Below are positions 57,342 through 64,000 of a DNA stretch of 64,000 bases, piece by piece. Positions within the stretch are counted from its first letter, which is position 1; each line of letters begins with the position of its first letter. The translations under genes and the position numbers were made by a program. The notes below the pieces were generated by a model that worked only from the letters and a program-made list of their open reading frames with translations, was not told where the DNA came from and searched no databases. Where the stretch lies: assembly GCA_023389035.1 (NCBI GenBank), contig JAEWFC010000015.1, positions 310,001 to 374,000 on the forward strand. Reading direction: 5' to 3'. The DNA is from Acidobacteriota bacterium (GTDB lineage: Bacteria > Acidobacteriota > Blastocatellia > Pyrinomonadales > Pyrinomonadaceae).

Positions 57342-58661
57342 ATGAAGAACACATTGAACATATTCCTAACTTTATTATTCTGCTCGGTTGCAGCTATGGG
57401 GCAGCAAAAGGCTCCGGACGAATCTGCCATGGACCGCTTTTTGCGTTACATCAAGATCGATACCCAGTCGGCAGAGGAAGCGGGAAATTATCCAAGCACG
57501 GAAAAACAGCTTGTCCTGGCGAAATTGCTAGAAAGTGAACTCAAGGCACTCGGGGTTCAGAATGTTCGGATGAGCAAAGAGGGCATCGTTTATGCAATTG
57601 TGCCCGGCAATCTGCCTGACAATTCAAAGGTGCCGACCATCGGCTTCCTCGCGCACATGGACACGTCACCCGCCGTCTCGGGTGCGAACGTGAACGCGAT
57701 CATTCACAAGAATTATCAGGGGGGCGACATCGTGCTGCCGAATGACAAGACGCAGGTGATCACGGTGGAAAAGAATCCTGCGCTCAAAGGGCTGATCGGC
57801 GACGACATCATTACCGCAGACGGCACGACGCTGCTCGGATCTGACGATAAATCGGGGATCGCCGAGATCATGACGATGATCGACATTCTCAAGCAAAACC
57901 CGTCGATCAGGCACGGAAATATCGCCATAGCTTTTACGCCCGACGAAGAGGTCGGCGGCCCGATGGATGAATTTGATATCGCGGGCTGGGGAGCGAAATA
58001 TGCTTACACCGTCGACGGCGGCGAGCTGGGCGAGATCTCGGACGAGACCTGGACCGCCAAGACCGCTACGATCACGTTCCGCGGAATGTCGACCCATCCC
58101 GGTTACGCGAAAGATATTCTCGTGAATTCTTCATTTGCCGCAGCGGATCTCCTGTCACGTTTCAATGATCCGAAAGTCCCGAGACCCGAAAACACCGAAG
58201 GACGCGTCGGATTCGTACATCCGTATAATTCGACGCTTGATATCGAGACCTCGGTCGTTCGCGTTCTGCTCAGGAATTTCGACATGTCGGGCGTCAATGA
58301 GCAGGAAGCGATGATCCGCTCATTGCTAGAGGAAACGAAAAAGAAGTTCCCGAACGTGGGGGCCGAGATGGAAGTAAGGCTCGGCTATCTGAACATGAAG
58401 GAGGAGCTTAAGAAACATCCGCAGCTGGTTGAATATGCACAGGAAGCCGCCAACCGCGCAGGCGTTTTGCCAAAGATGAAGCCTATCCGCGGCGGCACAG
58501 ATGGTTCGCGATTGACCGCACGCGGCTTGCCGACGCCGAATATTTTCACCGGCGGCCATAATTTCCACGGAAAGCTTGAGTGGAACTCGAAGAAAGGACT
58601 CGAGAAATCGACCGAGATGCTGGTCAATCTTGTTCAGATCTGGGCGGAGCGATCGAAATAG
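57342..58661 (+). CDS. pepT: Peptidase T (tripeptide aminopeptidase), exported variant
   Basis: 439 residues; 116 bp from the previous gene. FLRYIKIDTQSAEE near the start, FLAHMDTSPAVSG with the metal His/Asp, LLGSDDKSGIAEIMTMID, and TPDEEVGGPMDEFD with the catalytic Glu pair, then SRLTARGLPTPNIFTGGHNFHGK late, all M20B features. The start includes LNIFLTLLFCSVAAMGQQ, which looks like a signal peptide, unlike the cytoplasmic E. coli PepT. It removes N-terminal residues from tripeptides using zinc. Confidence 0.9.
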   Translation: MKNTLNIFLTLLFCSVAAMGQQKAPDESAMDRFLRYIKIDTQSAEEAGNYPSTEKQLVLAKLLESELKALGVQNVRMSKEGIVYAIVPGNLPDNSKVPTIGFLAHMDTSPAVSGANVNAIIHKNYQGGDIVLPNDKTQVITVEKNPALKGLIGDDIITADGTTLLGSDDKSGIAEIMTMIDILKQNPSIRHGNIAIAFTPDEEVGGPMDEFDIAGWGAKYAYTVDGGELGEISDETWTAKTATITFRGMSTHPGYAKDILVNSSFAAADLLSRFNDPKVPRPENTEGRVGFVHPYNSTLDIETSVVRVLLRNFDMSGVNEQEAMIRSLLEETKKKFPNVGAEMEVRLGYLNMKEELKKHPQLVEYAQEAANRAGVLPKMKPIRGGTDGSRLTARGLPTPNIFTGGHNFHGKLEWNSKKGLEKSTEMLVNLVQIWAERSK

Positions 58662-58711
58662 CCGCGCAACTTTCTGCAAAAACGTTCATCGAACACGTTC
58701 TGGATATTCAT

Positions 58712-59290
58712 ATGAAACGAACAATAGTAACACTCGTTTGGTTGGTACTTGGGCTTTCGATATCTGCAGCGGCCCAACCGTCATCCGGGGCCGTCAAAGC
58801 CGCAATGGCCAAGTTTCCCGGCGTCTCAGCGGCCCATATGATGATGCTTCTTGAGGCAAAGAAGGTCACGCCGCTGCCTTTGCCGACGTGGATCCCCGAG
58901 GGCTTCAGCGTTGAGGACGTTAAGCTTCGCCTGGGATCGGAGGTCGAGATCCAGGATAAAGTTTTGACAGTTGTTTATTCCAAGAAGCTTGCCGACGGCG
59001 GGATCCAGCGGTTCGCACTAGAGGCAGGTTTCGACGGACTCGGTGATCTGATGTACGAACCTACGAAGATCATCCGGTCGGGCGTCGGCGAGATCATTTT
59101 GATCTATGAGCCAAAGGACGAAGAAGGAATGGTCCAGAACGAATACGTAATGACCGAGTGGTTCCGTGTCGGGAAAACCGACTTTCATTACATCGGGATG
59201 TACGGCTTCGATGAAGAAGGCGATAAGTCCGCACGGATGATCTCGATGGACGACACGGTCAAAATACTCACGTCGCTGAAACGTCTGTAA
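58712..59290 (+). CDS. Exported protein, DUF4367-like
   Basis: 192 residues from ATG 58712 with a signal peptide (IVTLVWLVLGLSISAAAQ); the frame is open 44 codons upstream inside pepT. The sequence PLPTWIPEGFSVEDVKLRLGSE is like the starting PxxxPEGF of DUF4367-type domains found in anti-sigma/stress contexts, followed by alternating beta strands (VVYSKKLADGGIQRFALEAG). Unassigned function; convergent with msrA, 6 bp apart. Confidence 0.55.
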   Translation: MKRTIVTLVWLVLGLSISAAAQPSSGAVKAAMAKFPGVSAAHMMMLLEAKKVTPLPLPTWIPEGFSVEDVKLRLGSEVEIQDKVLTVVYSKKLADGGIQRFALEAGFDGLGDLMYEPTKIIRSGVGEIILIYEPKDEEGMVQNEYVMTEWFRVGKTDFHYIGMYGFDEEGDKSARMISMDDTVKILTSLKRL

Positions 59291-59296
59291 TTGCGC

Positions 59297-59941
59297 CTAG
59301 CGACGCGTACCCAGACGGTATTTGTCCACCCACAGCGATGGGAACTTTTCCTTGAGTGCCGCGAGCTTTGGCAGATCATGAGCTACGACGTATTCATTTC
59401 GCGGTTCACGTTTTACGAGGTCCTGGTGCTCTGCCTCAGCCTCGTAGAACGAGGTGAACTTTTCGAGCTTGGTAGCGACCGGTTTATCAAACACGCGTGA
59501 TAGATCTATCGATCGGATGAAAGCCTCGGCCGAATTTTTCTGGCGATCATCCAAATAGAAAACGACCGATCTATACTGCCGTCCGACGTCGGGCCCTTGC
59601 CGATCAACTTCTGTTGGGTCGTGTACCACCGCAAAGAAAATGTAAAGCAGCTGTTCGTACGTCACCTTTGATTCATCGAACACTATCCGGACGGCCTCCG
59701 CGTGATCGGTCTTACCCGTACTCACTAACGAATACTTTGCAGTCTGTTTTGTGCCGCCGGTGTAACCCGTCCTTACGTCCTTCACGCCTTTGACGTGCTC
59801 GTAAACAGCCTCGACACCCCAAAAGCAGCCTCCCGCAAAAACTGCGGTCTTTTCTGCAGCATAGGTGAACTGGATCATGGCGAGAGCGAATACTATTGCA
59901 GCTGCGCCTCGAGTTAACGCCGGCTTACCCAACTTATTCAT
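59297..59941 (-). CDS. msrA: Peptide methionine sulfoxide reductase A, exported
   Basis: 214 residues from ATG 59941. An N-terminal hydrophobic segment (GAAAIVFALAMIQFTYAAE) suggests export, after which FAGGCFWGVEAVYEHVKGV has the catalytic Cys and the VRTGYTGGT loop follows, with a DHAEAVRIVFDE stretch. It reduces Met-S-sulfoxide in proteins; a periplasmic form would protect envelope proteins. Only one cysteine is visible, so it would rely on an external reductant. The start overlaps the end of the CorC-type gene by 8 bp (ATGAATAA). Confidence 0.92.
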   Translation of the reverse strand: MNKLGKPALTRGAAAIVFALAMIQFTYAAEKTAVFAGGCFWGVEAVYEHVKGVKDVRTGYTGGTKQTAKYSLVSTGKTDHAEAVRIVFDESKVTYEQLLYIFFAVVHDPTEVDRQGPDVGRQYRSVVFYLDDRQKNSAEAFIRSIDLSRVFDKPVATKLEKFTSFYEAEAEHQDLVKREPRNEYVVAHDLPKLAALKEKFPSLWVDKYRLGTRR

Positions 59942-61247
59942 TTTCGGCCGCACCCTCCTTGTTCGTTACCAGCACCTTATCCACCCTCCGTCCATCCATA
60001 TCGATCACCTCAAATTCGTAGCTTTCCCATGTGAACTTGTCGCCCTCGATCGGCAGTCGTTCTAATCGGGCAAGCACGAAACCCGCAAGCGTTTGATAGC
60101 TGCCTACCTCGTCGTCCGGAAGGTTTGTGATCCGGAGTATCTCCTTGAAATCGACCACGGAGAGCTTGCCGTCCATCAGCATCGAACCATCATCGCGCAC
60201 AACGAAGCTTTGATGAACAATGCCGCCAGACGGGAGATCGCCTACGATCTCTTCGAGAAGGTCGTTTATGGTGATAAGGCCTTCAACAGACCCGAATTCG
60301 TCGATCACGACTGCCATAAGCGTGTGCGAACTTTGAAACGTTTCCAGCAGTTCGAGCCCGGATCTCGTACTCGGAACAAATATCGGCTGCTTTAGCGCCT
60401 GCTCTATGTTGAGTTCTCCGCCGCTCAAGACCTGTGACAGCAGATCGCGTGCTTTGACGACTCCAAGAATGTTATCCAGATCGCCGCGAGCTACCGGCAG
60501 ACGTGAAAAGGGTGTCTCGATCAATTTCGCCCGGTTGATCTCGATGCCGTCATCGAGGTCGAGCCAGTTCACGTCCATGCGAGATGTCATCAACGCGGTT
60601 ACCCGCTGATCGTCGAGCTTGATCACGCCCTCGATCATCTCCTGCTCGGTCTGGTCCAAAACACCGAGTTCAGTTCCGTGAGCAATGTGCGCCCGGATCT
60701 CTTCTTCCGTGATAGCGGATTCGGTCGAAGGCCTGATCCTGAGCAACTTTAGGAGCAGGGTCGTAGAGTTCCCTAGCAGCCAAACGAGCGGGGCGGCGGC
60801 CCTGGAAATAAAACTCATCGGACGAGAGAACATCGTCGCCACCGTCTCCGGGCGATTCAATGCGATGTTCTTCGGGACCAGTTCCCCGACGACGAGCGAG
60901 AAGTACGTGATCAGTATTATAACGACCAGGAAGCCGAGCGTTGCCGAATACGGTGCGAGAAAAGGCACGCCAGCAACCAGTTCGGCGATCTCATCCGACA
61001 GCAAGGCTCCACCGAACGCACCTGACAGGATGCCGACGAGTGTAATCCCGACCTGGACCGTGGAAAGAAAGCGCTCCGGAGATTCTTGGAGTTCGATCGC
61101 TGTTTTTGCTCCTTTACTGCCGGCCGCTGCGGCACCTGACAGCCTGACGCGGCGCGATGATACAACGGCGATCTCGGTCATGGAAAAAAGTCCGTTTATC
61201 AAAATAAGCACCGCGATCAGCAGTATCTCGAAAATAACCTGGCTCAT
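59934..61247 (-). CDS. CorC/HlyC-family transporter-associated protein
   Basis: 437 residues. N-terminal DUF21 (CNNM) region with about four TM segments (ILLIAVLILINGLFSMTEIAV, LGFLVVIILITYFSLVVGEL), then a pair of CBS domains (SRMDVNWLDLD; VFVPSTRSGLELLETFQ) and a C-terminal CorC_HlyC domain (TLAGFVLARLERLPIEGD). This is the CNNM/CorC plan implicated in magnesium/cobalt efflux. Inner membrane. It is divergent from the RidA gene at 61329. Confidence 0.92.
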   Translation of the reverse strand: MSQVIFEILLIAVLILINGLFSMTEIAVVSSRRVRLSGAAAAGSKGAKTAIELQESPERFLSTVQVGITLVGILSGAFGGALLSDEIAELVAGVPFLAPYSATLGFLVVIILITYFSLVVGELVPKNIALNRPETVATMFSRPMSFISRAAAPLVWLLGNSTTLLLKLLRIRPSTESAITEEEIRAHIAHGTELGVLDQTEQEMIEGVIKLDDQRVTALMTSRMDVNWLDLDDGIEINRAKLIETPFSRLPVARGDLDNILGVVKARDLLSQVLSGGELNIEQALKQPIFVPSTRSGLELLETFQSSHTLMAVVIDEFGSVEGLITINDLLEEIVGDLPSGGIVHQSFVVRDDGSMLMDGKLSVVDFKEILRITNLPDDEVGSYQTLAGFVLARLERLPIEGDKFTWESYEFEVIDMDGRRVDKVLVTNKEGAAENE

Positions 61248-61328
61248 AACTGAATTGTCGCATATATGCTCGGTGATTAATCCTGGAGGATGATTTTACT
61301 CGCCGGGTTCTTGTCGTAATATGTACCT

Positions 61329-61754
61329 ATGCCAGAGCGATCAGTCGTAACCTCTTCCAGGGCACCGGAACCTGTCGGGCTATATCCGCATGCGCGGCAG
61401 GTCGGAGACCTTCTGTTTTTGTCAGGCGTTGGTCCGCGAGAACGGGGCAGCAAGCAGATCCCGGGAGTGGAGTTGAACGAAGCGGGCGAGATCATCTCTT
61501 ACGACATTGACGCACAATGCCGATCGGTCTTCCAAAACGTACGGTATATCCTCGAAGAAGCTGGCTCCTCGTGGATGAACATCGTCGATGTGACGGTGTT
61601 TTTGACCAACATGAGGGCCGACTTTCCGACGTATAATCGCCTGTACGCAGAATATTTTGCTGACAATCAACCGTGCCGGACCACGGTCGAGATCAGTTCG
61701 CTCCCTACGCCCATTGCGATCGAGCTAAAGGTAATAGCGACGATCGGACAGTAA
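61329..61754 (+). CDS. RidA/YjgF-family enamine-imine deaminase
   Basis: 141 residues, usual RidA length plus a short start. PVGLYPHARQVGDLLFLSGVG, a QCRSVFQNVRYILEEAGSS helix and a NQPCRTTVEISSLP end with the conserved Arg and Glu. RidA hydrolyses reactive enamines/imines formed by PLP enzymes. It starts on the divergent side of the CorC-type gene, and the zinc alcohol dehydrogenase follows after 17 bp. Confidence 0.88.
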   Translation: MPERSVVTSSRAPEPVGLYPHARQVGDLLFLSGVGPRERGSKQIPGVELNEAGEIISYDIDAQCRSVFQNVRYILEEAGSSWMNIVDVTVFLTNMRADFPTYNRLYAEYFADNQPCRTTVEISSLPTPIAIELKVIATIGQ

Positions 61755-61771
61755 CTCAGGAGAACCAAACA

Positions 61772-62848
61772 ATGACAGCACCAGCAGCAGAAGGAATTGC
61801 AACACGCGGCTTTGCCGTGACGGGAGCAGATGCGGCATTCGGACCGTTCGAGTTTCAACGCCGGGACGTCGGCCCGAAGGATATTCTCATCGAAATACTA
61901 TACGCGGGCATCTGCCATTCGGACATTCATCAGGTGCGCGGCGAATGGGAGCCAATGGTCCCGTCGATCTACCCTATGGTGCCGGGCCACGAAATAGTCG
62001 GGCGCGTCGTGAAGGTAGGATCCGAGGTGAACAAGTTCAAAGAGGGAGAATTCGCCGGCATCGGGTGCTTTGTCGATTCGTGCCGTGAATGCGGTGCCTG
62101 CCGCGGCGGGATCGAGCAGTATTGTATCAAGGGGGCTGCACAAACATACAACAGCACCGAGATGGACCGTTCGACGCCTACGTACGGCGGCTATTCGAAA
62201 CATTATGTTGTCGACGAGGACTATGCACTGAAAGTGACCGCACCTGAGACGTCGCTTGCCGGTGTTGCTCCGCTGCTCTGTGCCGGGATCACGACATATT
62301 CACCGCTCAGGAAATGGAACGTCGGCAAGGGGACAAAGGCCGCGATCGCGGGGCTGGGCGGTTTAGGCCACATGGGTGTAAAGCTCGCCGCCGCCATGGG
62401 TGCCGACGTTACGGTTATAAGCACCTCGCCCTCAAAAGAAACTGACGCGCGAAAGCTGGGAGCACACAACTTCCTGAACATTCGCGATGAAGAGGCTGTG
62501 AAGGCTGCGGCAGGAAGCTTTGACTTCATTCTCTATACGATCTCTGCGAACCACGATTACAATACGTATCTTTCCCTGCTTGGCCTAAACGGAGTGATGG
62601 TCGTCGTAGGAGTTCCGACCGAGCCTGTACCGCTTAATGCGTTCTCATTGCTCATGGGTAACAAGGTTCTTGCCGGATCGCTGATCGGCGGAATTCCGGA
62701 GACTCAAGAGATGCTGGATTTCTGTGCGGAACACAACATCACATCTGACATCGAATTGATCGATCCGCAGCGGATCGACGAAGCCTATGATCGGACGGTG
62801 AAGGCCGATGTTCGGTACAGGTTCGTCATCGACATGGCGAACGCCTAG
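61772..62848 (+). CDS. Zinc-dependent alcohol dehydrogenase (YahK/CAD type)
   Basis: 358 residues from ATG 61772, preceded by AGGAG; 33 upstream codons overlap the RidA gene. Catalytic zinc: GICHSDIHQVRGEW and GHEIVG; structural zinc: SCRECGACRGG ... YCIKG. NAD(P)-binding GLGGLGHMGVKLAAAMGADV. The pattern is that of NADPH-dependent cinnamyl-alcohol/aldehyde reductases such as YahK. It probably reduces a broad set of aldehydes. Possible operon with RidA; DUF1697 follows. Confidence 0.92.
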   Translation: MTAPAAEGIATRGFAVTGADAAFGPFEFQRRDVGPKDILIEILYAGICHSDIHQVRGEWEPMVPSIYPMVPGHEIVGRVVKVGSEVNKFKEGEFAGIGCFVDSCRECGACRGGIEQYCIKGAAQTYNSTEMDRSTPTYGGYSKHYVVDEDYALKVTAPETSLAGVAPLLCAGITTYSPLRKWNVGKGTKAAIAGLGGLGHMGVKLAAAMGADVTVISTSPSKETDARKLGAHNFLNIRDEEAVKAAAGSFDFILYTISANHDYNTYLSLLGLNGVMVVVGVPTEPVPLNAFSLLMGNKVLAGSLIGGIPETQEMLDFCAEHNITSDIELIDPQRIDEAYDRTVKADVRYRFVIDMANA

Positions 62849-62858
62849 AACCTTCCTT

Positions 62859-63389
62859 ATGCGATACGTAGCGTTGCTCCGCGGCATTAACGTTGGCGGG
62901 AACACAATGATCAAAATGGGAGAGCTTCGAACCTTGTTCGAAGCTCTCGGTTTTGAAGATGTAGCCACGTACATAAACAGCGGCAACATCGCCTTTAATG
63001 CGGGAAAGAAAGACAGCGAAGCCATCATCGTTACCAGTATCGAAGCCGGGATCGAGAAAACGCTCGGCAAAAAGATACAGGTAATGCTCCGGACGATCTC
63101 CGCGATTCACGACATTCTTAAGGCCAATCCATTCGACGGCCAATTCTCATCGCACAAGGAAATGCACGTCCTCTTTATGAAGGACGAAATGCCCGCCGAT
63201 CTACAGTCACAGCTTTTGGATCAGCAGACCGAGAACGAACGCTTTGCAATAATCGGTCGCGAAATCTACTGCCATCTCAAACTCGGCGTCGCCGACAGCG
63301 TTCTTGGCAAAGGCTTCATCGAAAAGAAGTTGAAAACGCCGATCACGGCGCGGAACTGGCGAACTGTACAGAAACTTGCAGAGCTCTGA
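62859..63389 (+). CDS. DUF1697 protein
   Basis: 176 residues from ATG 62859, 10 bp after the dehydrogenase stop; the ORF is open 17 codons further, inside that gene. It begins MRYVALLRGINVGGNTMIKM, the DUF1697 signature, followed by LRTLFEALGFEDVATYINSGN and a C-terminal FIEKKLKTPITARNWRTVQKL. The domain has a ferredoxin-like fold and is very common in environmental bacteria, but no function is established. Confidence 0.92.
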   Translation: MRYVALLRGINVGGNTMIKMGELRTLFEALGFEDVATYINSGNIAFNAGKKDSEAIIVTSIEAGIEKTLGKKIQVMLRTISAIHDILKANPFDGQFSSHKEMHVLFMKDEMPADLQSQLLDQQTENERFAIIGREIYCHLKLGVADSVLGKGFIEKKLKTPITARNWRTVQKLAEL

Positions 63390-63399
63390 AAGGATCTGC

Positions 63400-64000
63400 T
63401 TACGGACGAGCTTCCAGTACCAGGTTGAACGGCGTCTCGGTCGCTCTTCGAAACTGGGAAAAACCACCTTCGACGACCACTTCGCGCAATCGCGACTCCC
63501 CGGCTTGCGCACCAAGCCCAAGTCCGACCTCCTGCGACCGGGAAGCCGGTGTGCAGATGATCGTAGACGCCGAGTAATACACACGGCCGACGGGGTTGTG
63601 GTTATCCTCGGCTTTGTCGTTAGCAAATGGTTCGACGATCATCCATGTACCGTTCTCTTTAAGCGAGCTCTTCACGTGCTGCGCCGCTCCGACCGGATCG
63701 CCCATATCGTGCAGGCAATCGAAAAAGGTCACGAGATCATAGTCCTTACCAGGAAAATCCTTTGCTGCTGCGACTTCGAAACGCACGCGGTCGTCAACGC
63801 CCGCCGCTTTAGCCTTTTCGCGAGCCTTGGATATCGATTTTTCATGATAGTCGAATCCGACGAATTCCGATTTTGGGAATGCCTGCGCCATCAGGATAGT
63901 CGAAGCACCGAGTCCGCACCCGACGTCGGCCACCTTCGCTCCGGCTTTTAGTTTATCCTCTACACCCTGCAATGCGGGTATCCAACCGGTGACCAGGTTT
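63400..64000 (-). CDS. Class I SAM-dependent methyltransferase, 5' end outside window
   Basis: 200 residues in view; the frame is open to the window edge, with NLVTGWIPALQGVEDKL before the AdoMet motif VADVGCGLGASTIL, so the N-terminal part lies outside. DYHEKSISKAREKA and FFDCLHDMGDPVGAAQHVKS (acidic loop), VEPFANDKAEDNHNPVGRVYYSAST and a TETPFNLVLEARP end match a distinct family of winged-helix methyltransferases resembling mycobacterial Rv2258c. Substrate unknown. It converges with DUF1697, 10 bp apart. Confidence 0.88.
   Translation of the reverse strand, partial: NLVTGWIPALQGVEDKLKAGAKVADVGCGLGASTILMAQAFPKSEFVGFDYHEKSISKAREKAKAAGVDDRVRFEVAAAKDFPGKDYDLVTFFDCLHDMGDPVGAAQHVKSSLKENGTWMIVEPFANDKAEDNHNPVGRVYYSASTIICTPASRSQEVGLGLGAQAGESRLREVVVEGGFSQFRRATETPFNLVLEARP

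Overview
The window reads as a mid-50s %GC chromosome segment of a Gram-negative bacterium. The most likely source is an acidobacterium of the Blastocatellia/Pyrinomonadales type. That is an inference from gene content: a giant Oar-like TonB receptor with an N-terminal carboxypeptidase-regulatory-like domain, many Sec- or lipoprotein-exported proteins of unknown role, TPR-rich proteins and short intergenic repeat islands. Housekeeping genes are ordinary (ribosomal protein L31, release factor 1, GatB). No rRNA, tRNA, CRISPR array, phage or insertion sequence was recognised.

Layout. 1-5.2 kb: a truncated DnaJ-TPR gene, an HD-GYP-type protein, a degenerate D12-methylase-like protein, an MFS transporter, a small acidic protein, then about 1.1 kb of non-coding repeats. 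5.2-10.1 kb: a minus-strand operon joining a FecA-like TonB receptor to a PhnD-PhnC-PhnE ABC importer. 10.2-16.7 kb: enoyl-CoA hydratase, zinc ribbon, HDAC-fold amidohydrolase, a receiver domain with Glu at the phosphosite, and an operon DinB-POTRA-VOC-FAD oxidase; then a Methyltransf_32-like enzyme. 16.8-21.8 kb: rpmE, DUF421, yqhQ-like, prfA, histidine phosphatase and a secreted TPR protein. 21.9-26.7 kb: the giant Oar-like receptor and a TrxR-like flavoprotein without CxxC.

26.8-36.0 kb is the most distinctive block. A near-consensus sigma-54 promoter precedes five tightly packed genes: a TPR/acidic/zinc-ribbon/PilG-like receiver fusion, CheW, a two-TM protein that looks like a decayed chemoreceptor, an intact PilJ-like chemoreceptor without a periplasmic sensor, and a CheA-receiver hybrid. 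It resembles a Pil-Chp (type IV pilus) chemosensory pathway without adjacent CheR/CheB.

36-45.2 kb is a minus-strand run. A cobalamin uptake locus (BtuF, BtuC, BtuD, BtuB-like receptor) carries two cobalamin riboswitches, one in front of btuF with an obvious terminator and one between btuD and btuB. It is followed by a secreted Tyr/Gly-rich protein, gatB, a secreted unknown and an SDR. 45.4-48.8 kb: ECF sigma, zinc-finger anti-sigma and two DUF4097-like exported proteins. 48.8-54.1 kb: dCTP deaminase, a P1/DmpA-type autoproteolytic peptidase whose 5' end lies on ten copies of an exact 21-bp repeat, and an operon of a DUF4190-like zinc-ribbon membrane protein, an M48-like protein lacking the first catalytic His, and an acidic DxDGD-repeat protein. 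54.2-64 kb: aldehyde dehydrogenase, a TIMP-like secreted protein, peptidase T, MsrA, CorC/HlyC, RidA, zinc alcohol dehydrogenase, DUF1697 and a truncated methyltransferase.
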